Shown piece after piece: positions 1-9,290 of a stretch of 64,000 bases of DNA; the stretch's first letter is position 1, and every line of letters begins with the position of its first letter. Made by a program: the position numbers and the translations under genes. This stretch comes from Undaria pinnatifida (Eukaryota > Sar > Phaeophyceae > Laminariales > Alariaceae), in assembly GCA_012845835.1 (NCBI GenBank), contig JABAKD010000035.1:764246-828245 (forward strand), written 5' to 3'. The notes below the pieces were generated by a model that was not told the origin of the DNA, did no database searches, and was given only the letters and a program-made list of their open reading frames with translations.

Positions 1-147
1 GATCAATGCGGTAATTCATAGTCGTATGAGCGATAGCATTGGGCACACCTGGCCGAGCTGTGTAGGCGACGACCTGCACGCGGAGCGCGTAGGGGAGCAG
101 AGTCAGAGCTTACAGGTCGAAGGTGTGATGCAGACTAGTTTAAGTTC
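1..147 (+). repeat. Split direct repeat A1 (truncated by window start)
   Basis: Nearly identical to the 3' two thirds of A2 (2197-2342) and, inverted, to 17663-17815. All three copies stop matching one another right after the sequence TTTAAGTTC, so the A repeat boundary is well defined. Confidence 0.85.
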
Positions 148-149
148 CA

Positions 150-1257
150 GTTGTCTCTATCCCGGGTGATTGTGGGCCTGTCTCTGGCTCTGGTGGCAAC
201 GCCGGGAACTACTTCTTTGTGAGGTATTACGTAGACGATGGCATTGTCGTCGAGTTCCAATGGTGGCCGGACGGTCGTCGTTGTTTGCACGCTGTCCAGT
301 CGCTGGCATCGGACCATTTTTGCTTGTTGGGCGAACGTGGTGACTGGGACACGCAACTGGAGGTGTTTGGGTTGGATCATTGTAACGGAGGCGCTTACGG
401 TTACGTTGCCGTCCCATAAGCGCCTCAAGCTGCAAAATCTCCTTGTGGAGTGGCCCTCGTCTCGTACATCTGCTTTAGCGAAGAAGGTGTCGCAGCTCGT
501 TGGCTTCCTTATACATGTCTCCTTTGCTGTGCGTCCGGGGCGGTTTTTCGTGAACCGTTTGTTGGCTTCGGTGGGTATGCCGCGCATATCTGCCGGATCT
601 GATTTTGGCTTTCGTACGGCCAACCTCGGGCGGCGCCTCGTCTTGGGACCCGAGTTTCAAGGGAACCTCGAGTTTTGGCGGTGGTTTATTGAGGAGGGAT
701 TGGACGCGCGCGGAGGAACCTTGTCGGCTCCGATGTATCATTTGCTTGAGCGCCCCTCCCAACGTACTCCGTTTTCGGATGCATCCAAAACCGCTGTCGG
801 GGGTTTCTGCCTTGAAACTGGGGTGTACTGGAGATACGATACTGACGCCGGGGAACGATCTCGATTTTGCGGGTCGAGCAAGTCAGTTGCAGGCGAGAAC
901 GATATATCGATTAACGTCCTCGAACTGCTCGTAGGTATGGTCGTCTCCCCGTGGGTCATCGTATCTCCGTGCGCCGAGCGCCCGGCCGCGTTGGGGGACT
1001 GCGTGTTGTGGCGTGGCGACAACGAAGCAGCCGTAGAGTGGGTGCGGCGTTGTCGAGGCGGGAAGGAGCCGAGATCGGGCGCGTTGATGCGCCTCCTTGG
1101 TGTGCTCAAATTGTCCTCTGGTTGGCACTTTGACGCGAAACACGTAGGTGGTATTTTTAACGTTGCCGCGGACGGTATCTCACGTTGGGATCGCGCTTCC
1201 GTCCTCGTTAATATGCGTGCTGTCCGTGGAATATGCTGCTCGCGGGCGAGAAGCTGA
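150..1257 (+). pseudogene. DIRS-type reverse transcriptase (C-terminal part) and RNase H
   Basis: The first frame (219-419) holds the RT palm motif YVDDGIVVEFQWWPDG. The frame then changes near 360-375 and continues from 238 as GWIIVTEALTVTLPSHKR and so on. RNase H follows, with FSDASKTAVGGF around residue 180 of that frame, then WRGDNEAAVEWVRR and HVGGIFNVAADGISR, the arrangement typical of DIRS-order RNase H. The enzyme would copy element RNA into DNA. The N-terminal fingers of RT are absent because the upstream A1 repeat is joined directly to the palm. The last codons overlap the start of the recombinase in another frame, as in many DIRS elements. One frameshift and the 5' deletion make this a pseudogene. 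Confidence 0.85.
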
Positions 1258-1832
1258 TCCCCACGTGGCGTGCCGGGGGTCGTGTTTTGTGGCCGGCCCT
1301 GTGCGCTTCGTTCTGTCTCTTGACTCGCGCGTCAGAAATGTTCGCGGAAACCCGGTTACGAGTTCACGAGACTTATTGTTTGCGGCGTGCTGATGTTGCC
1401 TTCTTTCGCGGAAATATTCAGCCTACTGTTGCGCAGTGGTCAACCGCGGATCATGTTGAGGTTCGGTTTCGCGGGTCGAAGGGTGACCAACTGCGGAAAG
1501 GGGCGGTTGTCACGCATGTGCGAAAGGGTCCGTCGATGCGCGTGGGGGAAGGTGGCGGCGCAGTCGATCTAATGATCGAATTGATGTTTTGTTACTTGTT
1601 TCTTCCCTCTTCGGCCCCCTTGGTTGCGCGTGGCGTTCGAAATGGCAGATGATCCATGTGGACACAACATCAAGCGACGGTAGCTTTGCGGAAAGTGGTT
1701 GCGTTGGCGGGTGTGCGTGCGAAGGAGTACGCCTTGCACTCCCTGAGGATTGGAGGCGCAACGCACTTGTCGGCAGGGGGTGCAACACCGGCGGTGTTGC
1801 AGCGTGAGGGCAGATGGGCGTTGACTAGTTAG
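1224..1832 (+). pseudogene. Tyrosine recombinase of the DIRS-order element
   Basis: This frame contains LLTRASEMFAETRLR, which fits the first catalytic Arg box, then YCLRRADVAFFRG. About 110 codons later comes HSLRIGGATHLSAGG, the HxxR box, and EGRW as the third box. Such enzymes integrate a circular DNA intermediate through a covalent phosphotyrosine. A TGA at 1650-1652 and a TAG right after the GRW box interrupt the frame, and no clear catalytic Tyr segment follows. The frame overlaps the RNase H end. Identification rests on the HSLRIGGAT box, which is close to diagnostic for DIRS-type recombinases. Confidence 0.8.
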
Positions 1833-1953
1833 GCAAACGCGGAATTACAAAGAAGTGTGTTATCCCGTGTGCACTCTACGACTCGAGGGTAGGGGGGGGC
1901 GGGGGGGGTGGGACTACATTCGTAATACGGGTCAACTACCAGTTTGTGCTGGA

Positions 1954-2130
1954 GGCTGGCGTCGAGAGTTCGATGTCGCCAGTTGGGTTGGGAGTTGACT
2001 CGTGTATATGGATGTTAGCGTGGGGTTGCAGGCGGGGCAGCCCCGGGGTATTCCCATCTCCAACCCCCCTCTCCGGGCGGGGGGGTCGCGCATTAATATA
2101 TATAATACAACTTCGAAAGCAAAGTGCAAA
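1954..2130 (+). repeat. Split direct repeat B1
   Basis: A 177 bp segment almost identical to 2883-3054. It ends in AAAGTGCAAA and the A2 repeat begins at the next base. It contains a GC-rich hairpin (GGCGGGGCAGCCCCGG type). Confidence 0.85.
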
Positions 2131-2342
2131 GCAGAATATTATCGAAGTATGAGAAAATATGGGTTTTGTACGTACGTAAGAAGTTTGACCAATCAGATCA
2201 ATGCGGTAATTCATAGTCGTATGAGCGATAGCATTGGGCACACCTGGCCCAGCTGTGTAGGCGACGACCTGCACGCGGAGCGCGTAGGGGAGCAGAGTCA
2301 GAGCTTACAGGTCCAAGGTGCGATACAGACTAGTTTAAGTTC
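2131..2342 (+). repeat. Split direct repeat A2 (complete)
   Basis: A 212 bp segment from GCAGAATATT to TTTAAGTTC. It matches A1 at 1-147 (3' part) and the inverted copy at 17663-17879 over its full length, and abuts B1 without spacer. Confidence 0.85.
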
Positions 2343-2882
2343 CCACCCACCCGCCCGTGCTTTTGAGGGAGTCAGTGGAGGGGGAGTTAATCGGTCGCAG
2401 TAACGTTGCGCGTGTTTTTACTGTTTTGGTAAACGTACCCGTTTTCGCTGAAGATTCGACGGGGTTTCGTAGATTGCGCAGGTTTGCGGTGGATGCTAGC
2501 CGCATCAGTGTTATAGCGTGGTGCAAGGGGTGTTCGTTGTTGTGTTTTTTTTTTTTCAGCATGTGAAATATCTGAGTATCCTTCCGTGCGGTGGGGTTAC
2601 GTATGACTGTTTTACGCAGATATTATGTTGATAGTTAACAGCGAACGTTGTGGCAGTGCATCGGCTCGGATTTAGCGCGCAATCTGAAAGTGTGGGAGAG
2701 GGGAATTATCCGTATATTGGCAAGTAAGTGCATTTGTTTAATGTGCATGGTGTGTGCAGGCGTGCATATTTTATAGGATATTTATTACACGCGTGTGTAC
2801 GTTTTTTTATATGCTGCACGTTATAGGCGGCTGCCTCGTATGTCTTCTTCGAGTTGCCAACGACTGTTCGTCGTTGGTTGTT
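2343..2882. other. Spacer between A2 and B2
   Basis: About 540 bp with no recognisable gene. It includes a T12 run and several short open frames without known motifs. In related elements A2 and B2 are adjacent, so this may be an insertion or lineage-specific sequence. Confidence 0.4.
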
Positions 2883-3054
2883 GGCTGGCGTCGAGAGTTC
2901 GATGTCGCCAGTTGGGTTGGGAGTTGACTCGTGTATACGGATGTTAGCGTGGGGTTGCCGGCGGGGCAGCCCCGGGGTATTCCCATCTCCAACCCCCCTC
3001 TCCGGGCGGGGGGTTGCGCATTAATATAATACAACTTCGAAAGCAAAGTGCAAA
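2883..3054 (+). repeat. Split direct repeat B2 (right end of element)
   Basis: A 172 bp near-copy of B1. Similarity stops after CAAA at 3054, which I take as the right terminus of the element. Confidence 0.8.
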
Positions 3055-3668
3055 CGGTGTCCTCTTTTCGGTGTATTTGCCCGATTTTTTTGTATATTGT
3101 GGTCTGCGCTACCGACCATTTCCTAGTGTCGTTCTAAGGGGTCGACTGGGTTTGTTTGGTCCCTATGTGGCAGGTAACTTGCGTGTATCGTATCAGAGCT
3201 AGTTCCAACGAACTGATGTGTCTCAGGTGTGTTCGCGATATCTCGGGCATGATGTTCACCGTGAGGATAACGCCTTGGCAATAGGAAAAGCCTGCAACAA
3301 CACCAGCGCACTGCCGTACACATTACAGCAAGAGCCTGCATCAACAACAGCGCACTGCCGTACACATTACAATAGGTCGTGCTGCACTCCTTCCCGCGCT
3401 TCGGTAGGGGAGGGAAATTCAAAATGTGTAAAGTATTGGAGTGTAATACAGCAGTAGTGTTGCGGCCTTTCAAATCACGTTTTGTAGTTTTTAAGCAACA
3501 CAGTTTCGTGGTCGCATTCCTGCTTCAAATGCGCGTATTTTGACATATGTTACACCTCCATTGGCCCCGGGGACGGTGAGTTAGTGGCCCCGGAATCGTA
3601 AAGACACTTCCCCGCGTTAAAGGCACTCTCCAAAGAAAAACGCGGTGTGTCTTTAAGGCGGGGTCGAC
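3055..3668. other. No gene recognised; short tandem repeat at 3290-3373
   Basis: The only structure seen is a ~42 bp unit present twice in tandem (CAGCGCACTGCCGTACACAT core) at 3290-3330 and 3331-3373. Confidence 0.5.
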
Positions 3669-4081
3669 TGTACTCTGTTGTACCGATGATATGATATGAT
3701 ACAACATGTACTGCTGTGTGTGCATTCTTTCAGCATTTCACTTTCACGTACAAAACTCAACTCCGACTTACTGTGCCCTGCCCGGGTGTTCCGCCAGGCA
3801 GCCACAACACGGAATCAGACATGTTAGTCCTGCAGTACGTTTACTACTACTACAGATCACTTCAGTCATCCTTCAATCTCAATCAATCTCAATCTTGTGG
3901 GGTAGTGTGTAATTCTCAAATCAACATGAAACAAGCCAAAACGAAGAAAACATCAGCAGCAAGCAAAATAGCACGTGCCTGGTGCGGGCCTAAGCCCTCG
4001 CTGATGGCCCGTTGTTCGTTTCTCCTTCACTCGCGCTCGCTTCGGGTATCTCCTCCTTTTGCGTGCATGTTCCAACCCCCA
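3669..4081 (+). repeat. Dispersed repeat R1, copy 1
   Basis: About 413 bp closely matching 18159-18567 in the same orientation. It starts at TACTCTGTTGTACCGATGAT and ends near CCAACCCCCAGG, with different sequence on both sides of the two copies. It contains the tandem word TCAATCTCAATC. No coding motif is recognised; it could be a solo LTR or a non-autonomous element. No clear terminal inverted repeat is seen. Confidence 0.7.
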
Positions 4082-4082
4082 G

Positions 4083-4179
4083 GAATGACGAGGTACTATG
4101 GTTTGATTTTGCGAGTTGATGATTATGTCTGTTTGAGTCGGTACCGCCATATTGGACAATTCCGTTCTAATCTGGCAAA
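4083..4179 (+). mobile_element. Copia-X fragment, part upstream of the gypsy insertion
   Basis: This segment matches the reverse complement of 15716-15806 and is continued, after the gypsy element, by 10421 onward. It is the left flank of a nested insertion and belongs to the pol region just before copia RNase H. Confidence 0.8.
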
Positions 4180-4448
4180 TGTTAAGATACGGCCTCGAAA
4201 GGCCTGTAGGTATCCGAATTTAAGATCATTTGGATGGGTTTCGTATGATAAGGTTGGCGGTTTATATTCGGGGAAGTTAGGAATTAGATCGGAGGCACGC
4301 GCCTCCGATCTCAGAAGCTATCCCGGGCTCTGGTGGAAACGAATAAAGCTACATCTCTACGAAGGAACGAAAGTGAGTACTCTCCGAGGACCTGCTCAAT
4401 TGGCAGGCCTGCAGGGGGCACTCTGTGTCCCCCACCTTTAATTTCACA
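4180..4448 (+). repeat. 5' LTR of gypsy copy A
   Basis: Begins TGTTAAGATACGG and ends TTTAATTTCACA. Nearly identical to 10152-10420; also related to the solo LTR 32119-32391 and the more diverged LTR 57960-58227. It contains the palindrome GGAGGCACGCGCCTCC. The interior begins with TGG right after the LTR, as a primer binding site would, but the rest of that match is not convincing. Confidence 0.9.
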
Positions 4449-5003
4449 TGTGGCGTCGACGGCAGGAAGAGGCCACGGCGCGAGAAACCGTGGGTTCGGA
4501 CTCGCGTCGTGCTCCCGAGGCCTGGTGTTCCTGAGGGGGACACTACAGGCCCAAAGAGCCGAGGACTGGTGTTCCCAGAGGGGGACATTGCAGACCCAAA
4601 TGCCCAACGAGGCTACCGACGGGTTGGCACCGTCGGTGTTGGACTCTTTTTCGGGTGCAGCGAGGGCGGCTTTTTACGAGTTTCCGCCAGCGAGTGAAGA
4701 GGACCCGAGGCGAGAAACCCCAGGTTCGGACTCGCATCTTGCTCCCGAGGCCTGGTGCTCCCGGAAGGGGACACTACAGGCCCAAAGAGCCGAGGACAGA
4801 TGCAGACCCACAAATGTCCAACGAGGCTACCGACGGGTTGGCACCGTCGGTTTTGGCCATTTTTCGGGCGAAGTTAGAGCGTATTCTCGCGCTTTTCCGC
4901 CAACGAGCGAAAAAAAAGACCCGAGGCGAAATACCACGGGTTCGTATTCGCGTCGTGCTCCCGAGGCCTGATGTTCCTGGACGGGGACATTACAGGCCCA
5001 AAT
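4449..5003 (+). repeat. Coding tandem repeats upstream of NADAR, copy A (about 2 units)
   Basis: Units of ~213 bp share GGCCTGGTGTTCC, GGGGACATTACAGGCCCAA and CGAGGCTACCGACGGGTTGG. They translate to repeated peptides such as APEAWCSRKGTLQAQRAEDW and EATDGLAPSVLDSFSG. The same units occur about four times in copy C (62560-63600) and about once in copy B (near 37200). Each unit contains an 8 bp stem (ACCGACGG / CCGTCGGT). This is probably the Gag-NADAR linker of the polyprotein. Confidence 0.7.
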
Positions 5004-5525
5004 TTCAACACGGATTTGACCCTTCTCTCGAATACTCCACAGCCAAAGTGGTGTTATTCTGGCAGCCCCCATCCTATTTCCCACCGTGGTCTCCTTCGTC
5101 GTTTGCCGTGGACGACGTACCATATTCTTGCGCGGAGCAGTACATGATGACCGAAAAGACCAAGTTTTTGCAAGACCATCGAGCAGTGGGGCTCATTATG
5201 TCGTCGCCTCGTCCAAGCACACGCAAACGCATCGGTCGAGGCGTGCGCAACTTTGACTCCGCTGTTGGGGACAGGGAGAAGCAAAACGCCGTGTCACCTG
5301 GCACCTACGCCAAATTCACGCAGAATCCAGCCATAAAAAAAAAAATCACCTTTTGAGCTCTGACAACAAGCTTCTGGCTGTATCCAGCCCTCTGAACCCA
5401 GTGTGGGGCATGGGTCTCCGGGCGGATGGTCCCAGGGCCAACAACCCATGCCAGGGGAGAGGAAAAACTTGCTCGGTGAGGCACTTTCTGCCGTTCGCGC
5501 AGCTTTTTGCGACAATGAGACCGGG
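5004..5525 (+). pseudogene. NADAR (YbiA-like) domain in gypsy copy A
   Basis: The first part reads in one frame from SLEYSTAKVVLFWQPPS through SCAEQYMMTEKTKFLQDHRA, GRGVRNFDSAVGDREKQ and GTYAKFTQNPA. These are the family's S-x-EQ, K-x3-F, GR-V-x-F and AKF-x-QNP signatures. After a frame change at a poly-A run (5335-5348) comes SPLNPVWGMGLRADGPRA, and after another change KNLLGEALSAVR, the usual C-terminal motif. So the whole domain, about 165 residues, is present but broken by two frame changes. NADAR proteins hydrolyse N-glycosidic bonds: E. coli YbiA acts on riboflavin-pathway intermediates, and other members remove ADP-ribose from guanine. The Glu of SAEQ and the Trp/Asp of VWGMGLRAD, expected to be functional, are retained. 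It sits between linker repeats and the protease remnant. Confidence 0.87.
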
Positions 5526-5764
5526 TCGGCGCACCCGGCCTCCCCTAGTCGGTTCCGCACCTGCACTGCGAGTGCACGAACCAAGAAATCTCGTCCGCGC
5601 CGCAACCGGACCGTTCACAGCGGCCGGCGCTCGCAAAGCTTCCCCTTCGGCGTTTCCGACCTATTTCTCGGGCGCGTTGGCCAATGAAAAGCCGTGAAGT
5701 TGTGGAGATAGCTTCTAGCGTCGGCCCTGACCTTGCGATGTCATAACACTGCCCCTGTTTCGTC

Positions 5765-6120
5765 GAGGGTACTGTGACGCTGGACGACATTTTGTTCACT
5801 ATGAAAATCGCGTATATCAGTCGAGCAACGCTCGACTCGGAGAGGCACTGGACTCCTATAGATTTGGGGACCGGCAGCATTGCTTGGGTTCCCAAACGCC
5901 TCCGAGGATAATGAGGGGAACAAAGTTCCGCATATCCTCCGGCCACAAGACACAGGAGAGCATTGGCAAAGTGGGGACCCTCAATGCACGAGTCCAGCGG
6001 TAGCTTGAGTTCGTCACCGCGTTCGATTGCACACTCGAGTACCGCAAAGGCAGCGCCAAGGGCATCGCCGATTTTTCCGGCCCGTTTTCCAGAGCCCGCT
6101 ACGGAGTACGACCGCAGTGG
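5765..6120 (+). pseudogene. Protease start fused to RNase H end (deletion junction), gypsy copy A
   Basis: VTLDDILFTMKIAY matches the protease N-terminus of copy B (38058-38100). It is followed at once by SRATLDSERHWTPIDL, which matches RNase H of copy B (ATLKLERHWTLLDLEAG at 40150-40200). About 2 kb holding the protease core, RT and first RNase H residues is therefore missing. The junction lies near 5812 at a short shared word (ATCGCGTAT). The RNase H end continues with shifted frames to LPEPATEYDRSG-like sequence at about 6100. Nonfunctional. Confidence 0.75.
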
Positions 6121-6804
6121 CTTGAAAAAATTCAACCTCGTGGGGTTGACAAGCCTCAACCCCGTTGGAGATAGCGGTATCTACCTCCTACGGACCCGCG
6201 GGCTGCGCGCTCCCCCCTCGCCGATCCCAGGAGTCGGTTCGGGTGGACTCGCGCCCCTCGCCAAAAGCACTGTCTTGGGTGGGCTCGTGCCCCACACCGA
6301 AAGCACTGCTTTGGGTGGACTCGAAGCCCTCGCCGAAAGCACTGTCTTGGGTGGGCTCGTGCCCCGCACTGTACATGCTGCCTTGGGTGGGCTCCCTCTC
6401 ACCTCTACCGCGTTTCACGATTTTCGCACACACGAGCCACGTATAAGGATTGACGGCCTTTCTGTTTCCCCGGGGAGATTCGTCGCTCGTGTTTCTGCCT
6501 CCGTCGCCACTACCGAAGGCTGTACCGGCCGCGGGTCGATTTCACCTGCCGCCGACACTGTTTTCGCTTCGGTTTTTGCCATACCCATCGAGGGCGGCAC
6601 GGGCTCCGCAGAAGCCCTGGCTGCAGCGACGTCCATCGCACAGCCGACTTATCTATCCCGGAGTTCTTTACAGGAGACGGCCCCGCCGCGACCACCGGTT
6701 CGACTGTGTCCGTCTCCGCCATGCTTGGCACTCCAGCCCCTCCGTCGTCGACGACGCGCCGACGAACAGCGATAACAACGGGTAATGCACCCCCGCTGTA
6801 GATT
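6121..6804 (+). other. Proline/alanine-rich linker between RNase H and integrase with 36 bp coding repeat
   Basis: At 6241-6395 a 36 bp unit occurs about four times and encodes ALGGLVPHTESTALGGL-type peptides. The rest is low-complexity, Pro, Ala and Arg rich, with no domain recognised. Copy B has the corresponding linker at 40430-41150, but with only one trace of the 36 bp unit. Confidence 0.6.
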
Positions 6805-7860
6805 ATGGATTTGGGCCCGGCGGGGCCCCTCGGCCATCTTGCGCACGAAGTACAACCCCGTCGCGAGTTCCACGGCTGCAGCCGACCCCGTCGCCGCCGC
6901 GACCCCTGCTCTTGTCGACTCGCTGGTCCGCACGGTGCCACTACCGTCCAACCGCGACCACGCAGAGCCTATATGGGAACTCCTCTCTTACGGCTCACGC
7001 CTTCTCCTGGTGGCACGCCGACCGCATATACAAGGGACGCCCTTCGCAACGCTGCTGAATTGCGTTTCGCTGATTCCGTCGCACGTTACTCACATGGCGA
7101 TTGGAAGCGAGAGCAGCACGCTGAGCCGACGTGCCACGCTATGATGCGTTACGTTTCTATCGGCCGGCCATCGGTCCTGCCGCCCGACTTTTTGGCGTGC
7201 TACCTCTCGCGTAAGCGTCCCTCCCTCTCAGACATCCAGGAGCTGGCGGGTAAGGGTCGACTACATACAACCGACGACGACTTTGTCCTACTCGTCCGTA
7301 ACCCGACACTCCCGCAAACAAGCTCTGACAAACCGAACTCTGTGGGGCGAGCTGCTTGCTTGCTAAACAACGAGCCAGTTCGCATCTACGTCCCCCTGCT
7401 CATGCGCCCTTGGATCATGCAAGCTTGCCACTCGACGGCCTCCTGCCACCTTGGCACCACGCGCACGTTGCGCATGCTGGAGCGTTTTTATTGGTGGATT
7501 GGCATGAGTGTGTGTACCCGGTGGTGGCTTCGCCACTGCTTGAAGTGCCAAGCGCGAAAAACCCCACGGCTGACTGTCCGCTGGCTCATCATCACAATGC
7601 CTCTGCCGGAAGGTCCAGGTATCGCCGTCAGTGTTGACTAGTTCGGCCCCCTTCCGGTCACACCGCGAGGCAACACCTACATCCTGCTGTTCACCGATCG
7701 CTTCAGTCGTCGGGCCGACATGTTCCCCGTCACGGCCGCTGAGTTCACCGCGGAAGGTACAGCCAATATCCTGGTGAACCAATACATCCCCTTGCGGGGT
7801 GCCCGTGCACCATACTCTCGGACAACGGACTGGAGTTCTGCTCCAAGCTTTCACAAGCTG
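6805..7860 (+). pseudogene. Ty3/gypsy integrase, zinc finger and first half of core, copy A
   Basis: The open frame 6805-7641 ends with an H-x-H...C-x2-C finger: HSTASCHLGTTRTLRM, then about 30 residues later CLKCQARK. The integrase_H2C2 finger binds the LTR ends. The core begins EGPGIAVSVD, then a TAG replaces a Tyr codon (copy B reads DYFAP), and continues as GNTYILLFTDRFSRRADMFPV. Near 7797 bases are lost relative to copy B and the frame shifts through the second catalytic Asp (SDN). Codons before about 7130 belong to the low-complexity linker. Confidence 0.85.
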
Positions 7861-7946
7861 TATATCAGCTGTTAGGTGTACACAAGCTTGCTACAAGCTC
7901 CTACCATCCCAACTGTAACGGGGGCGTTGAGCGGGTAAATCACACT

Positions 7947-9290
7947 GTGGCACAAATGCTGGCTATGGTCGTCAACGAGCGACAAGACGACTGGGACTTG
8001 CATCTGCCCCACGTCGAATTCGCTTACAACAACTCTGTCAGCGCGGCGACTGGTTTGGCGCCCAACGAGGTCCACATGGGCAGACTCCCACGGCTCCCCC
8101 TGACGATTTTCGACCGCAAAGGTGTCGTGGGACACCAGAGTCTGGCCCGTGACCACCTGGCCTATTGCGATTTGGCCACCGACCGGCAAAAGCGCGCGAA
8201 CGACATTGTCCGCGCACACCACGCCCTCACCGTTTCCCGTGTTAACCGCAGAAACTCCGCCCTCGCCGACGCGCTGCGTCCAGCACCTAACTTCACTGTG
8301 GGTGGTTGGGCATGGGTATACAATTCTGCCTCTACCATCCGCCAGGGTGTGAAGGCGAATACCGACGCCAAGGTACTCAAGGCCAAACTCGCGCTTAACT
8401 GGACGGGCCCATACAAGGTCCTGGCCGTCGGTCCCTGCTCCGCCGCCGAGACCCCGGACGGCTCGCCGCTCGGGAGCAACCTCCTTTATTTGGATCTCCC
8501 TTCCGACCTGCCTGGTTCGGACGCTCGTCGGCGTGTGGCTATCGAGCGCTGCAAACCCTGTGCCAACCTCCACGACAGCGGGGACATGCCCAAATACCTA
8601 CCGGCGGGGCTGACACAGTATGTGCTCAACAAATTTTCCAAGAAGTCCCCGCCGTACCACGTCACTCAAGACGACGTTTCGACTCCCCTCCAACGGCTGG
8701 AGGTGGAGCAGATCACTGGTCATCAGTCGGTACGGGGGCGAGGTGGCGTCATCGCGGTGCTATACAAGACGCATTGGGCGGGACTCTCCGAACCGTCCTG
8801 GGAGCGGGAAATGGACCTTCACCTCTCCCGCTCCCACATCTTGCGTTATTGGGCCGGAACCCCGGACCAGCACCGCCAAACCAACCGCCTTTACCGCCGA
8901 ATGCGGATCGGGGCGGCACAGCGTGAGCTCTCCCGCAACAACGGGGAACGTTTCCTAGCGCCGGGCTACGCCTGTGTTTCCCGCACCGATTGGCTCCGTC
9001 GCTACCACGACACCGTACTTCCTAAGGGAGCCCACTTTTGGTACAAGGGAGACGATGGTTTATGGTGGCTAGGAAAAATCAGCGCGAGCACTACCGAGGA
9101 TAAGGTATACCTGGTCCGCTTTCTGGACGACCCGGGACCGATTAAACTCCCTCTTCCCCCGGCGCGCTACACGACTTCAACGGGAGCCGTACGAGGCTCT
9201 TGGTGCTTGCAAGTTCACATCGCCAGTGCGTTTCCTCGGGGAATCCAACGTAACGTAGACGAATCTCGAGGCGCGGCCGTGGCCAGTTGA
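7947..9290 (+). CDS. Gypsy pol C-terminus: integrase end, GPY module, chromodomain, Tudor-like domain (copy A)
   Basis: This 447-codon frame is open throughout and is the longest intact piece of the family here. It starts inside the integrase core just after the NGGVERVN motif holding the catalytic Glu. It continues with DWDLHLPHVEFAYNNSV and a GPY/F module (NWTGPYKVLAVGP, about residue 150). Around residues 245-305 is a chromodomain (LQRLEVEQITGHQSV ... LYKTHWAGLSEPSWEREMDL ... LRYWAG). After ~30 residues comes a second conserved module, GAHFWYKGDDGLWWLGKI ... YLVRFLDDPGPIKLPLP, which looks like a Tudor-type fold. Chromodomains steer integration to marked chromatin; the second module may add another histone contact (inference). 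The first Met is internal to pol, so this is not an independent gene. Confidence 0.85.
   Translation: MAQMLAMVVNERQDDWDLHLPHVEFAYNNSVSAATGLAPNEVHMGRLPRLPLTIFDRKGVVGHQSLARDHLAYCDLATDRQKRANDIVRAHHALTVSRVNRRNSALADALRPAPNFTVGGWAWVYNSASTIRQGVKANTDAKVLKAKLALNWTGPYKVLAVGPCSAAETPDGSPLGSNLLYLDLPSDLPGSDARRRVAIERCKPCANLHDSGDMPKYLPAGLTQYVLNKFSKKSPPYHVTQDDVSTPLQRLEVEQITGHQSVRGRGGVIAVLYKTHWAGLSEPSWEREMDLHLSRSHILRYWAGTPDQHRQTNRLYRRMRIGAAQRELSRNNGERFLAPGYACVSRTDWLRRYHDTVLPKGAHFWYKGDDGLWWLGKISASTTEDKVYLVRFLDDPGPIKLPLPPARYTTSTGAVRGSWCLQVHIASAFPRGIQRNVDESRGAAVAS

Larger units (their letters stand above)
1..3054 (+). mobile_element. DIRS-order retrotransposon with split direct repeats, internally deleted
   Basis: The order seen is repeat A1 (cut by the window edge), reverse transcriptase end, RNase H, tyrosine recombinase, repeat B1 directly abutting repeat A2, a 540 bp spacer, then repeat B2. 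An A1-ORFs-B1A2-B2 layout is the known architecture of PAT/Ngaro-type elements of the DIRS order, which integrate with a tyrosine recombinase instead of a DDE integrase. A1 joins the middle of the RT directly, so gag and the N-terminal half of RT are missing; a gag-like ORF preceded by the same A repeat lies on the minus strand at 16740-17879. The coding region has a frameshift and a stop, so this copy is dead. Confidence 0.75.

Noticed and set aside
5963-6775. 270-codon frame as an independent gene
   Set aside because: It is the RNase H remnant plus the Pro/Ala-rich pol linker of gypsy copy A, in line with the same region of copy B.
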